The notes: generated by a model not told the origin, from the letters alone. DNA of 64,000 nt from Paenibacillus ginsengarvi (GCF_003626695.1 NZ_RBAH01000002.1:1-64000); one strand, 5' to 3'. Positions 40,552 to 50,299 are shown, counted from the first letter of the stretch. Translations and numbers: made by a program.

Positions 40552-41751
40552 TTACCTCCCCACTTTGTCACGGAAAGAATTACTTTGTGTGCCGGTTCGT
40601 CTTATTTTAATGTCGAGTTTGAAGTTTACCTGAATATGAGGAAATATCGTAGCCCAGTCGTCTACCAGTCGCTCCCACGCTTTCGGTTCGTCACGCTGAA
40701 TGACCTCGCCGAATCCAAAAATATCAGATTTGTACTTTTTCTGCGCTTTATCCACGACTTTGTCCAGAAACGATTGAACTCTTTTCTTGGAAATCTGTTC
40801 AAATTGAGAGATCGTCCCGATATCGTTCAAATCGACCTCGCACGCAACCTCGCCGATATTTTGTTCAATATGGATGCTTACTTCGATTACGGGTTGTCCA
40901 TCCTTGATAGTACCTTTTACTTTCGTATTGGAACGGATGACTTCCACGCTCATCTCTCCGCCTTTTGGGCATTCAAGCACGCCGACCGTACTTTCGACTT
41001 TGTTCGTTATGAAGTTGTATCCTTTGCTTTCTTCCTCGTCCAGCCAGCCAACCAATTTGTCCCTCCGAAAAACCCCGATCGTCGAATATTTGATATAAGC
41101 CTCGGAATGGGCCGTTTTTAAATTATCGACGGATTCGCCCGATTTTTCATCGCCATACATCCGAACGCCGGTTAACGTAGCGGCTCGCCCCTTGCTCATC
41201 AAATCAGCCATCAGATCGTCAAGATATTTCCCGGCAGTCGGAGCCCACGCTTTCTCGGAGGTTTGCAGCGACTTGAATAGAAAATTGGCCGGAACCTTCT
41301 CCAGCGGCTGTAAAATGCTCATTACATCTCTGGCTTTGGCTTCGCGGGCAATGACCACATAAAAATCGGTCCGCATTTCATGATCTCGGGCGAAAAAATC
41401 GAGAATATCTTTGACCCCTTCGCGAGCTACTTCTTCACTAATAATTAAAGTGCGCAAATGGGAGGTATATATTTTGCGCGGTGATTTTGTCGTCATCCTT
41501 CGCAAACATTCGAATATGGTTTTGCCGGTTTCTTCATAGATGGTTATCGGCGAATTGCCGCCCCCGGTCTTTTTGGTCGCAATTTCTTGCGGATTTACAA
41601 TTTGAACGGAAACCCGGTACTGATCCTTATGTTTATCGATACCGATACCGAGCACTATCGCGAGATCGTTTAATTCCCGGCGATTCCAGCAGCCGCTGAG
41701 CACAATCGTCACGAATAAACAACCGATAAGCACCGCCATTATTCGGCTCAT
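40552..41751 (-). CDS. GerC-family germinant receptor lipoprotein
   Basis: 399 residues; the ATG overlaps the A-subunit stop (ATGA). The lipoprotein signal ends LFVTIVLSGC, and the next residues WNRRELNDLAIVLGIGID are diagnostic of GerC subunits. The rest follows the three-domain plan, including GVRMYGDEKSG and KKRVQSFLDKV. It should be anchored on the outer face of the spore inner membrane as part of the receptor. Confidence 0.93.
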   Translation of the reverse strand: MSRIMAVLIGCLFVTIVLSGCWNRRELNDLAIVLGIGIDKHKDQYRVSVQIVNPQEIATKKTGGGNSPITIYEETGKTIFECLRRMTTKSPRKIYTSHLRTLIISEEVAREGVKDILDFFARDHEMRTDFYVVIAREAKARDVMSILQPLEKVPANFLFKSLQTSEKAWAPTAGKYLDDLMADLMSKGRAATLTGVRMYGDEKSGESVDNLKTAHSEAYIKYSTIGVFRRDKLVGWLDEEESKGYNFITNKVESTVGVLECPKGGEMSVEVIRSNTKVKGTIKDGQPVIEVSIHIEQNIGEVACEVDLNDIGTISQFEQISKKRVQSFLDKVVDKAQKKYKSDIFGFGEVIQRDEPKAWERLVDDWATIFPHIQVNFKLDIKIRRTGTQSNSFRDKVGR

Positions 41752-43277
41752 CCCGATTCTCCTTCATTAGGATCATTTATCTTTTGCTTGTTTCGGGGAG
41801 ATGGAGGAGACTCGCCGCCAACATCAGCAGAATGTCTTCGCTTGTTCGCGGTTGGATTCATCAGATGACTGTACATCTGCCACCAAGGTACCCTTACGAC
41901 ATTATCCTTCTGTTCTTTCATTTGAAAGGGGGCGAATGGGGTCATGTAAGGCACGCCAAACGACTGGAGATGGCATAGATGTAAGATTAACGCAATCAAT
42001 CCGATGATAATCCCAAAGAAACCGAACGAAGCCGCAAGTCCCATAAACACGAAGCGTAATAGGCGAATGGATATCCCGATCTCGAAACTCGGGAATATAA
42101 ACCCGGTTATCGCTGTAATGGATACGATGATGACCATGGCCGGCGATACGAGTCCCGCCTCAACCGCAGCCTGTCCCAGCACGAGGGCCCCGACAATCGA
42201 TATCGAGGTTCCAACTGCTCTGGGCATACGTACTCCCGCTTCACGCAGCAGTTCGAAGGTGACCTCCATCATGAGCGCTTCAATAAATGCGGGAAAAGGA
42301 ATGCCTTCGCGCTGCGCGGCAAGGCTGATCAGCAGCGAAGTGGGTATCATCTCCTGATGAAACGTTGTAATTGCGATATAAAGTGCCGGCGCAAGCAAAG
42401 AAACTAAAAGCGAAATGTATCGGAGAACACGCAGCAGTCCGTAGTCCGATCGATGATAGTAATCCTCCGGCGATTGGAGGAATTGGGTGAATAGTCCGGG
42501 AACTAACAAGACAAACGGTGTACCGTCAACAAATATGGCGACTCTGCCTTCCAGTAAAGCTGCGGCCACGACATCAGGTCGCTCCGTATTATTGACCGTA
42601 GGAAATACGGTGAATGTTTCGTCCTGAATAAACTCCTCGATATAGTTGCTCTCGAGTATGCCGTCCAAGTTTATTTTCGCGAGCCGCGTACGCAGCTCTT
42701 CCAGTAGCTCGTCCTTGACGAGTCCATGGATGAACATAAGCGCCACATCGGTTTTTGTGACCCGGCCGAGCTGTTTCGACTCGACCCACAAATTCGGGTT
42801 TTTGATTCTTCGTCGCACCAGCGAAAGGTTCGTTGTCAAGGTTTCGGTAAAGCCATCCTGCGGTCCGCGAACGACGGTTTGCGATACCGGTTCCGATACA
42901 TGCCGCATTTCGCCACCGCGAGTATTTACAGCGATAGCAACGGCGACCGTATCCATCCAAATGACGGTCTCTCCGGCCAATAGGGCAGATTGGGCACCGG
43001 CAAAATCCCTTTTATAGCCGATGTCGCCGACTGTGATGGCAAGATGACGCATGAAAGAATCGAATTCGTTTATTTGAATCTGATCTGCATATAGGAGCAT
43101 GGAGTCGAGCAACCGGAACACGGAATCTTTATCGATCAAACCTTCGATATAGGTAAACGCCAGCGTGATTTCCCGATTTTTGCCGAGAACAATCTCCCGT
43201 ACAATAAAGTCTTTGCTATTCCCAAATCGATTTCGGATATAAGATATATTGTCCTTGAGATGCGGTTGGATGTTCAT
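41748..43277 (-). CDS. GerA-family germinant receptor subunit
   Basis: 509 residues from the ATG after AGAGGT; a frame extension to a TTG at 43316 has no ribosome site. A long soluble N-terminal domain (residues 1-270, with ITLAFTYIEGLIDKDSV) leads to about five membrane helices, and the conserved block FPAFIEALMMEVTFELLREA with AVGTSISIVGALVLGQAAV is typical of GerA/SpoVAF proteins. The C terminus is polar. First gene of the operon. A related B-subunit gene lies divergently at 43381. Confidence 0.93.
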   Translation of the reverse strand: MNIQPHLKDNISYIRNRFGNSKDFIVREIVLGKNREITLAFTYIEGLIDKDSVFRLLDSMLLYADQIQINEFDSFMRHLAITVGDIGYKRDFAGAQSALLAGETVIWMDTVAVAIAVNTRGGEMRHVSEPVSQTVVRGPQDGFTETLTTNLSLVRRRIKNPNLWVESKQLGRVTKTDVALMFIHGLVKDELLEELRTRLAKINLDGILESNYIEEFIQDETFTVFPTVNNTERPDVVAAALLEGRVAIFVDGTPFVLLVPGLFTQFLQSPEDYYHRSDYGLLRVLRYISLLVSLLAPALYIAITTFHQEMIPTSLLISLAAQREGIPFPAFIEALMMEVTFELLREAGVRMPRAVGTSISIVGALVLGQAAVEAGLVSPAMVIIVSITAITGFIFPSFEIGISIRLLRFVFMGLAASFGFFGIIIGLIALILHLCHLQSFGVPYMTPFAPFQMKEQKDNVVRVPWWQMYSHLMNPTANKRRHSADVGGESPPSPRNKQKINDPNEGESG

Positions 43278-43380
43278 GGGAGACCTCTGCCTATTTTTGT
43301 AATCATTATTGACCAAATACGTTCACAATATAGCGTATATCCCTCCGATAACAGGTGAAAACTGAGAAAAAGTTAGGTGA

Positions 43381-44523
43381 ATGCATAAACGTGCTTGTTT
43401 GTTCGAGCGGAGGCAAGGGGGGAGTATTCTGCAACGTGGAAACGTATCGATACGGCAATTCACTATATTGTCCGCACTATTTGTAATCGGTGATACCATT
43501 TTATACGTACCTGCCAATGTGACCAGATTTGCTATGCGGGATGCATGGATTTCGGGTGCGATCGCGATGATCCTAGGGCTTTGCATTGCAGTATTGTTCG
43601 GTTACGTTGTAAAACAGTATCCAGGCAAGTCACTAATTGAAATAACCAGGGAGTCGCTTGGGAACTGGACAGGGGCTGCCGTCAGTATCCTGCTGATTCT
43701 ATTCTTCTTGATCGATTCGGGAATCGTATTATGGGAAGTCGGGGATTTCATGGTAACCCATATTATGCCGGAAACTCCGATTCAGGCTTTCCAAATCATG
43801 TTTCTTCTAGTTGTTGTTTGGGGGTTTCGGCTTGGGATCGATACGGTTGTTCGCGCGTCTGAACTTTTATTTTTTTGCGTCGTTGTTTTATTCTTTTTGC
43901 TTGTGTTTTTGCTTATTCCCCAAATGGAGCTTAAACGTCTGCTGCCGGTTTACCAGCCGAGCCCGAAACCCGTTCTAAGCGGAGCGCTGCTGCTGTCCGG
44001 TTACTACTTCGAATCCGTCATCCTGATTATGGTAATGCCCGCCATACGCGGAAGACGAGGGATCGTACGGTCTTATTTACTCGGTACGGCGGTAGGGGGG
44101 CTTATACTTACATTGACCATATTGGTTTGCATCCTGGTGCTCGGCGCACCGCTAACGGAAATGCAGTTATTTACAACGTACGTTCTTGCAAAAAAAATAA
44201 GTATTGGCGGCTTTTTGGAACGGATTGAAGTTGCTATGGCCTCGCTGTGGTTATTTACGCTGTATTTCAAGTTATACGTCTGCTACTATGCTGTTGTAGC
44301 AGGGACATCGCAGCTTTTTGCAATCAAGGATAACCGGGTATTATCACTCCCGCTTGCCGTCGTTGTTCTTGTTACATCACTTGTCGTTATCCCGAACATC
44401 GCTTATTTCAATTTAATCGTCGTAAAATACTGGTGGGCGTACACAGCCACGTTCGGATTGCTTCTACCTTTGCTTATACTTGGTTTTGGGGGATTTAAGA
44501 AAAGGAGACTGAACCAAAATTAG
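43381..44523 (+). CDS. Second GerB-family subunit, divergent orphan
   Basis: 380 residues from the ATG at 43381. Ten or so hydrophobic helices with the opening VSIRQFTILSALFVIGDTIL place it in the GerB family. The first 21 residues do not match other B subunits, and the best ribosome site (AAGGGGGGAG at 43415-43424) lies inside this extension, just before a CTG codon at 43429. The true start may therefore be CTG or another rare codon near 43426-43429. It stands alone, divergent from the main operon, and its last four bases overlap the convergent gene at 44520. Orphan B genes can swap into receptors; whether this one does is unknown. Confidence 0.85.
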   Translation: MHKRACLFERRQGGSILQRGNVSIRQFTILSALFVIGDTILYVPANVTRFAMRDAWISGAIAMILGLCIAVLFGYVVKQYPGKSLIEITRESLGNWTGAAVSILLILFFLIDSGIVLWEVGDFMVTHIMPETPIQAFQIMFLLVVVWGFRLGIDTVVRASELLFFCVVVLFFLLVFLLIPQMELKRLLPVYQPSPKPVLSGALLLSGYYFESVILIMVMPAIRGRRGIVRSYLLGTAVGGLILTLTILVCILVLGAPLTEMQLFTTYVLAKKISIGGFLERIEVAMASLWLFTLYFKLYVCYYAVVAGTSQLFAIKDNRVLSLPLAVVVLVTSLVVIPNIAYFNLIVVKYWWAYTATFGLLLPLLILGFGGFKKRRLNQN

Positions 44524-45164
44524 TTCACCACTTTCTTCCGTCTGCTTCTCCATATAAGAATGCCTTCTGCTGCGATCGCGCCGAACCAAGCAAGCATCAT
44601 ATCTTTTTGGGTATCGTATAAATCGCCCTGCATGCCGATGGCATCGTCATTGTTCGTTCCTTGGCCGGAAAGGCTGGCAACGGCCATCTCGGTAATTTCA
44701 AATATTGCGCTTAAACCCACTACGAGAGCCATAGGTGCGAGATAAGGCCACAATCCCCGCACAATTCCAGTTGTTCGAACGAACAATTGGCGAAATGGAT
44801 AAATCCAAAGCAAACCAAAAGCGAAATGGACGACTCGATCGTAATAGCTGCGTTTTGTATGGAAGGTAGCTTTCAGCCAATTATCGATAGGTGTGGTTTC
44901 GTAAGAAAAGTGGGTGGCAAATGTATGCAGGCATAGAAATAAGGCAATAAAAAGGTATGACATATTGGACAAAGGGGTAAACCGATAGGTCCACACTAGC
45001 GCTGCTACAGTCAAAACAACCAATACATTTTCCGCAAGCCACAAGGAACGTTGAACCGGCCAAAGCCCTAAAGCTATCCAATAAATGACGAATCCAGCAA
45101 ACAGGAGATGAAGCCGATAGTTGGTTCGAAACGGCACGCCGCCAGTAAGCTGAGAAGTACTCAT
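44520..45164 (-). CDS. DUF2238 (YjdF-type) membrane protein
   Basis: 214 residues with five to six hydrophobic helices. The motifs THFSYETTPIDNWLKATF, RSYYDRVVHFAFGLLWIYP and the end YDTQKDMMLAWFGAIAAE fit the DUF2238/YjdF family of integral membrane proteins with conserved Asp and His in helices. Function is not known. It is convergent with the orphan germination gene, overlapping it by four bases, and stands alone otherwise. Confidence 0.85.
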   Translation of the reverse strand: MSTSQLTGGVPFRTNYRLHLLFAGFVIYWIALGLWPVQRSLWLAENVLVVLTVAALVWTYRFTPLSNMSYLFIALFLCLHTFATHFSYETTPIDNWLKATFHTKRSYYDRVVHFAFGLLWIYPFRQLFVRTTGIVRGLWPYLAPMALVVGLSAIFEITEMAVASLSGQGTNNDDAIGMQGDLYDTQKDMMLAWFGAIAAEGILIWRSRRKKVVN

Positions 45165-45256
45165 CTCTTCATGCCCCCTAAAAAATGTTAAGGTAGCCCT
45201 ACTATGCCCGCCTACGTCTAAAATATACCGATGGTACAGGCGGCAGGGACAGACCG

Positions 45257-45943
45257 CTACTCAAGCAAGCCTAGTTTGTTATAGACCTCCGCCGAGACGA
45301 CACCGTCCGAGGGAATGCGCTGCTCTTGTTGAAACTTTTTTAAAGCCCGGGTCGTATCAGAACGAAACTTACCATTGCATTCTCCTTTAAAATATCCCGC
45401 GCTTTTCAGGCGGGATTGAATGAGCTGAACGTCTCCTCCAACGTCTCCTTCCGCCAGTCTTCTCGGCTCCTTATTCGCCTCTCCCAACACATGTCCATAA
45501 ATCGTCACCTTGGTACCGATGGGGATAAGACGGTACAGCTCGATAACATCGGCATTTCGCATACGAATGCAGCCATGACTTAGATGCTGCCCGAGGGAAT
45601 GAGGTTGATTCGTTCCGTGAATCCCGTAATTGCCCCAAGGGACATTTAATCCCAGCCAACGAGGTCCGAAAGCGGGACCCCAATTTTCACCTTTGTACAC
45701 AATTTTATACTCACCGATAGGGGTAGGGGTGGAGTATGTACCGACGGCTATTCGGTAAGTTTTAAACACACTTCCGTGCAAGAGGACGATTAAACGATGC
45801 TGCTTCGGGTAGATTTCTATTTCGTACTCGCCTTGATCTCTAACGATCGGAAAAGAGGGTTCTGCATGAGTGTCCGAGGCACCTAGTAACAAGCTCCCTA
45901 ATAGCATCCAAAGCGCCATGTAGAACAAACAAATTCGCTTCAT
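45257..45943 (-). CDS. L,D-transpeptidase (YkuD) with peptidoglycan-binding domain
   Basis: 228 residues from the ATG after GGAGAAAGC; the frame opens 46 codons earlier but without support. A signal peptide (ICLFYMALWMLLGSLLLGA) precedes the YkuD domain (residues 35-145), which contains the catalytic pattern IHGTN then SHGCIRM with His and Cys. A C-terminal peptidoglycan-binding-1 domain (170-226, VQLIQSRLKSAGYFKGECNG) follows. It should form or edit cross-links in spore or cell wall peptidoglycan. The domain order matches many Bacillales transpeptidases. It stands alone. Confidence 0.92.
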   Translation of the reverse strand: MKRICLFYMALWMLLGSLLLGASDTHAEPSFPIVRDQGEYEIEIYPKQHRLIVLLHGSVFKTYRIAVGTYSTPTPIGEYKIVYKGENWGPAFGPRWLGLNVPWGNYGIHGTNQPHSLGQHLSHGCIRMRNADVIELYRLIPIGTKVTIYGHVLGEANKEPRRLAEGDVGGDVQLIQSRLKSAGYFKGECNGKFRSDTTRALKKFQQEQRIPSDGVVSAEVYNKLGLLE

Positions 45944-46146
45944 ATAGCTTTCTCCGTATGTAAGTTTTCGTGAACAAATGTAACTTTCCCAATGCAGCTG
46001 CATTAAGTTCATGGAAGTTATTACATAAGTTGAATATCGAATTGGTAACGAAGCTTGGATGCTGCGTCCGAAGAGCCGCAAGCTTTAGAATTGGGGTGCA
46101 TGATCGGCCATCGGACTGGGGACCTTATGTATAGGAGGCGATCCAG

Positions 46147-46314
46147 ATGAACAAAGGTCAACAAGTTGCTAAAATTCAAGAATATGCGGAAGCGAAAATC
46201 GCTATTCAAGCCGTCGAGGATAAGCAAGCTTACGCAGCAAGCCGGGTAATGGAAGAGGAAGGTCAAGAAACTCCAAACGAAAACCAACCCAAAAAAGGGT
46301 ACGAAAAGCTTTAA
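46147..46314 (+). CDS. Small hydrophilic protein, unknown
   Basis: A 55-codon frame with an ATG seven bases after TAGGAGGCG. The product starts MNKGQQVAKIQEYAEAKIAI, is highly charged and helical, and ends in a Pro/Asn-rich tail (ETPNENQPKKGYEKL). Its codon pattern, good ribosome site and the terminator 28 bases behind it support a real gene. Small acidic helical proteins of this kind are common in sporulating bacteria, but I do not recognise this one. Confidence 0.6.
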   Translation: MNKGQQVAKIQEYAEAKIAIQAVEDKQAYAASRVMEEEGQETPNENQPKKGYEKL

Positions 46315-46342
46315 TCGATGAATCGATGTACACGGGCAAGCT

Positions 46343-46382
46343 GCCTTAGTTCGGATCTCCGGGCTAAGGCTTTGTCTTTTTA
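46343..46382 (+). terminator. Intrinsic terminator after small gene
   Basis: GCCTTAG (46343) pairs with CTAAGGC (46364), followed by TTTGTCTTTTT. Confidence 0.7.
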
Positions 46383-46461
46383 ATGGGAGAGAGCGGAAGG
46401 GCTAAGAAATCGTATCCGACTCGCCAATCTAAATAAATGAATGTAAATCTGGAATAGAGCG

Positions 46462-47307
46462 ATGAATCCGCACATACCCTTTCTTATTGAATATTCGTCG
46501 AAAGGGAGATTCCGGTTGGACCAAAATGCATGGTTTGAGCATCGGTTTTGGTTGCAAATTCTTGGAGATCATAGCCGGTTCATCTATAATGCGCTTTCGC
46601 CAAAAGAAACAGGAGCTATTCAAATAGCGCAGCAGTTCATTCAATCATTCGATCATCTGCTCCTGATGGCTCGATCCGCCGACACGGACATTCAGACATT
46701 GACTGGGCAGGCACTCTCGTTGACTCAGCAGTTGCAGAGGTTTAAACTAGACATTCTGCGCAAACAGCTTCTCAATGAAATTGCGATAGGATTATCGCCG
46801 ACCTTTATTGACCATATGTTGAATGAGCTTGAGGAGTATTTACGGATCTTGAAGGCGTTGGAAGCAGGGGGACCGGTCCCCCAATTCGAAGCCATCCATC
46901 ACGACATCCTGTGGTTATCGGATGCAGTTGGTCACGCAGCCTCCATTGCAAGCGACTTGGATATGGTAGAGAAACGTTTGATAGAAAAAAGTCATAAGTT
47001 CGAAGTGCACTTTCAACAATTTTATATGAAGAGCATCGAGATGGCCGGTTACATGCGAACGCAGCTCCGGGATTTCCCGGCTTTTCGCAGATTCCATCAA
47101 GATATCGATCTTGAAATGAAGTTATTTGTCGCGTTTCTCCGGGAACTCGAGGAAATGGAATTGTCGGCGGAACTTCTCGACCGAATCGCTCCTTTGGTGC
47201 CGGATCATATGATGCGGGAAGAATGTTATTATTTGACGAAGCTTGCAAATCTAGGTTTGGTTCCTGACACGCAATGCGATCCGACGAAGCCCAGAGTGGA
47301 GAAATAG
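46462..47307 (+). CDS. DUF2935 family protein (ferritin-like, metal-binding)
   Basis: 281 residues from an ATG. Two repeats of a helical domain show the family pattern FEHRFWLQILGDHSRFIYNA in the first half and MMREECYYLTKL in the last. The conserved Glu and His in these helices resemble the di-metal sites of ferritin-like proteins, so metal binding is likely, but a biological role is not established. It is a single gene with its own terminator. Confidence 0.85.
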   Translation: MNPHIPFLIEYSSKGRFRLDQNAWFEHRFWLQILGDHSRFIYNALSPKETGAIQIAQQFIQSFDHLLLMARSADTDIQTLTGQALSLTQQLQRFKLDILRKQLLNEIAIGLSPTFIDHMLNELEEYLRILKALEAGGPVPQFEAIHHDILWLSDAVGHAASIASDLDMVEKRLIEKSHKFEVHFQQFYMKSIEMAGYMRTQLRDFPAFRRFHQDIDLEMKLFVAFLRELEEMELSAELLDRIAPLVPDHMMREECYYLTKLANLGLVPDTQCDPTKPRVEK

Positions 47308-47317
47308 CGAAGCCGAT

Positions 47318-47353
47318 AAACCCTCTGTTCTCGAATGAGAACGGAGGGTTTTT
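47318..47353 (+). terminator. Intrinsic terminator after DUF2935 gene
   Basis: AAACCCTC with GTTCTC (47318-47332) pairs with GAGAAC and GAGGGTTT (47337-47351), leaving a GAAT loop and a run of T. Confidence 0.85.
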
Positions 47354-47454
47354 ACGTGACCAATTCGCCACCTGAATGTACCCAAAAAAGTTTAGCAAAA
47401 CTCGACAAGAATGGTTCGTGTTATAATGATAGCGAACGACTACTTGGTGAGGGG

Positions 47455-48321
47455 ATGATGGGGATCAAAATGTTATTTCCTTATTCGATCTGCGATGAAT
47501 ATTATTATTGTTTTAATATGAGGTCGAAAACTGTTTATCATTCGCATCCTCTCGCAGAAATTTACTACTTTCACAGCGGAACGGGCGAATATATTCTCGG
47601 AGACACGTTGTTTCAACTGAAGCAGGGCGACCTCATCATCATGGACGGGTTGACCCGGCATGGGCCCAAATTCAACGCGCAAGGCGCCCCCTTCGTGCGC
47701 ACGATGTTTCAGTTCGAGCCGTATGCCTTGCGATTAGCGGAGCAGCACGTGTTCGGAATCGATCTTCTTCAGCCGTTCGAGCAGCTCGGGAACTACATCA
47801 TTCATCTGCATGGGGATAGCAAAGAGGAGTTCGAGCAGATGCTGAGCCGGTTCAACCGTTTCTACGGCAAGCAGGACCCTGTGAACTGCGGCCGTTTTCT
47901 GATGGCCTTCTACGATATGCTGCTGTTCATTTACGAGAAGTGCAAACATAAATTAACGGGGCTGTATGCATCGGGTGCGAGGAGCGAGAAAGAGCGGATT
48001 GTCCGGCAGGTGATCCAATTTATTGAACATCGGTATATGGATGATTTGACGCTTGATGAGCTCGTGAAACAGTTCCACCTAAGCAAGCAATATTTATCCA
48101 AGCTATTTCGGGAAGTTACGGGAATGACCATCATGGACTATATTTATCGGCGCCGAATCAACCAAGCGAAGATTTTGTTTTATATGGCGAAAGAGAAGGC
48201 CGTTACGGATGTATGTTTTCAGGTGGGGTTTAAGGATGTCTCGCATTTCAGCCGAAAATTCAAACTGCAGGAAGGGCTGCCTCCGGAGCAGTACAGAAAA
48301 ACAGTGCAAGGGCATGTGTAA
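47455..48321 (+). CDS. AraC-family regulator with cupin domain
   Basis: About 288 residues from the ATG at 47455 (site GGTGAGGGG touches it; ATGs at 47458 and 47470 are alternatives). An extended -10 (TGTTATAAT) lies at 47419-47427. The cupin part reads TVYHSHPLAEIYYFHSGTGE and KQGDLIIMDGLTRHGP. The DNA-binding part has LDELVKQFHLSKQYLSKLFRE and VTDVCFQVGFKDVSHFSRKF, ending LPPEQYR. It stands just before the Tat beta-helix gene at 48469 in the same direction with a candidate cre site between, so this gene is a likely target. Confidence 0.88.
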   Translation: MMGIKMLFPYSICDEYYYCFNMRSKTVYHSHPLAEIYYFHSGTGEYILGDTLFQLKQGDLIIMDGLTRHGPKFNAQGAPFVRTMFQFEPYALRLAEQHVFGIDLLQPFEQLGNYIIHLHGDSKEEFEQMLSRFNRFYGKQDPVNCGRFLMAFYDMLLFIYEKCKHKLTGLYASGARSEKERIVRQVIQFIEHRYMDDLTLDELVKQFHLSKQYLSKLFREVTGMTIMDYIYRRRINQAKILFYMAKEKAVTDVCFQVGFKDVSHFSRKFKLQEGLPPEQYRKTVQGHV

Positions 48322-48323
48322 AA

Positions 48324-48337
48324 TGTAAGCGCTTCAT
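48324..48337 (+). promoter_or_regulatory. Candidate cre (CcpA) half-site
   Basis: TGTAAGCGCTTCAT contains the full left arm and the palindromic core AAGCGCTT of a catabolite-responsive element; the last three bases do not match. It lies 132 bases before the beta-helix gene, where it could mediate glucose repression. Confidence 0.4.
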
Positions 48338-48468
48338 GAATGGATCGGCACTTTCATTTCAGTCAAACAACGACTCTTTCTCATTCATTGCAGCACAGCG
48401 AAAATGGAGTCCCCCATGCTATGATTTTAGTGAATAGCGCGACCATACCCTATTAGGAGGAATGGCAA

Positions 48469-50286
48469 GTGGAAGGGGACAACCATAACAAGCACGATGT
48501 AAAATGCGAGACGGTTGGCAAAGGAGACCAAAACCAGGCAGGGTTGCCCGGAAGCGATGAAAGCAAGGCGGGCAAGTCCATTAGCCGCCGGGCACTGGTC
48601 GCTTCTATGGGTATGGCGGGAGTGGCTTTGGCGACGGGGGGATTGCTTCAATCCAGTGCATTCGCTTTGGGTCAAGGCTCCACAACTACTGATTCGACCT
48701 ATAATCCGCTTAAATCGGCGAACGGGAACGCAGTCGGCATTCGCACGGTGGCGGAGCAAGTCGTCGACGAACGAGTGCCTTCGATGATTCAAGCTCAAGT
48801 CCCTACGATGGCAACCGCTTTGATAGACGAATCCTGTGTGTTGAAGATCACCATAGCGGAGCTGCGCTCCATGAGCGGCACGCCCGCCGGAAGTGTGTAT
48901 TATGTTACCGATCCTGATAAAGAAGGCGTTTTCATTTATGATCCGGCGGATACGGCTTCCCTCGACAATATGGGAACCGTTATTGTCTCTACCGCAGGTG
49001 CCCGGTTCAAGCGCGTTCTAGAGAACCGCATTGCGAGCGTCAGATGGTTTGGAGCCGTGGGCAACGGCACGACGGACGATACGGTCGCCATTCAAAACGC
49101 GCTGGATGCCATCTCGTCCGGAGATATTTTGTATTTCCCGCCAGGTACATACTCCATCAGCAAAGTATTTGTGAATACGGCGGGTATTACTTTGGACGGA
49201 ACGGGCACGATCAAGGCAACCTCCGGCTTCTATCTGAAAGAAGGCGATTTCGAGGCTCGCAATTTGAACTTTGTAGCTTCCGCGTATTCCACTCAGGCGC
49301 GAGCGATTAGCATGGGACCGGCTGATGTAGAGGGAAGAAGCCGTGACGTGAAAGGGATCAAAATCCACAATTGCAGCTTCAGCGGCTTTTTCTACTCGGT
49401 GGATATGCGCGGCGGTGAGTATGAGTATTCAGGGCCTCCCCAGTATTACCTCCATAACGTTGAGATCATCGGCTGCACCTCCGTTGCGCCGGTCGGGAGC
49501 AATGCGGGCCATTTCCAGAACACTCAAACGTACAACACTACCATCATGAATTGTAAAACGTACAACGGCCAAAATGCGACCAGCTACAATTTTATTCAAT
49601 CGAACGGGTGGCTGAAGGTCATTGGAAACTATGACGACAATAATTCGTACGGCTCTTGCGAGGTAGAGAACAACAGTTCGCGGGCTGTAATCGCCGGGAA
49701 TACATTTCGCAAAAAAGTTTGGATCGACGACAGCTCGAATGTAACGATCACTGGCAATGTTATAGAGGAATCGATTTATTTGACCGTGCAGTCCCTTGAT
49801 CTTGAGAGTATTATCGTGACGGGAAATATAACGAACCGGATTCGAATCGAGCAGTTCGGGACTACGCAAAATTTGGCCGCCAAAGGCAGGCATATCAAGA
49901 TCAGCGAAAATATCATTAACGGCACAAGCGGCAACTATGGCATCTTCATCACCGGTTTGGGCAACGACCGGTTCGAGGATATCGAGCTGTCGGGCAATAT
50001 GATCACAGGCACGTACTCATCGGGCAAAATCGGGATCGTCAGGTCCTCCGGGATCAAAGTGCTGGCCCGAGACAATATCGTGAACGGCACATTCGTGATT
50101 AGCGGCTCCGGCGGAACCGTAAACGGGGTCGGCAACGTCGGCGCGAGCTACAGCGGTGCGAGAAATCGGCTCGCCGCCAGCTACAATGACGTCGAATATG
50201 ACGGAGTTGTGCTGCTTTCGCCGAACGGTTCGAAGTACAAAGTCAAGGTCAGCGATAGCGGAACGCTTTCGACAGAGGCGCTGTAA
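48469..50286 (+). CDS. Tat-exported beta-helix (pectate-lyase-like) protein
   Basis: 605 residues from a GTG after AGGAGGA. A charged head is followed by a twin-arginine signal (SISRRALVASMGMAGVALAT) at about residues 37-60. Residues 80-180 form a module shared with the protein at 58513: GIRTVAEQVVDERVPSMIQ, LIDESCVLKITIAELRSMSG, YYVTDPDKEGVFIYDP. Then comes the beta-helix start VRWFGAVGNGTTDDTVAIQ and GDILYFPPGTYSISK, with many Asn-rich parallel turns (NCSFSGFFYSVDMRGG, ISENIINGTSGNYGIFITG). It likely acts on or binds polysaccharide outside the cell. It is followed by a terminator, so transcription is monocistronic or from the AraC side. Confidence 0.88.
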   Translation: MEGDNHNKHDVKCETVGKGDQNQAGLPGSDESKAGKSISRRALVASMGMAGVALATGGLLQSSAFALGQGSTTTDSTYNPLKSANGNAVGIRTVAEQVVDERVPSMIQAQVPTMATALIDESCVLKITIAELRSMSGTPAGSVYYVTDPDKEGVFIYDPADTASLDNMGTVIVSTAGARFKRVLENRIASVRWFGAVGNGTTDDTVAIQNALDAISSGDILYFPPGTYSISKVFVNTAGITLDGTGTIKATSGFYLKEGDFEARNLNFVASAYSTQARAISMGPADVEGRSRDVKGIKIHNCSFSGFFYSVDMRGGEYEYSGPPQYYLHNVEIIGCTSVAPVGSNAGHFQNTQTYNTTIMNCKTYNGQNATSYNFIQSNGWLKVIGNYDDNNSYGSCEVENNSSRAVIAGNTFRKKVWIDDSSNVTITGNVIEESIYLTVQSLDLESIIVTGNITNRIRIEQFGTTQNLAAKGRHIKISENIINGTSGNYGIFITGLGNDRFEDIELSGNMITGTYSSGKIGIVRSSGIKVLARDNIVNGTFVISGSGGTVNGVGNVGASYSGARNRLAASYNDVEYDGVVLLSPNGSKYKVKVSDSGTLSTEAL

Positions 50287-50299
50287 GATAGAAGATCAA

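Noticed and set aside
41748..43277. Riboswitch or sigma-G promoter upstream of the ger operon
   Set aside because: The 100-base divergent region has several AT-rich hexamers, but none matches both sigma-G boxes at proper spacing.
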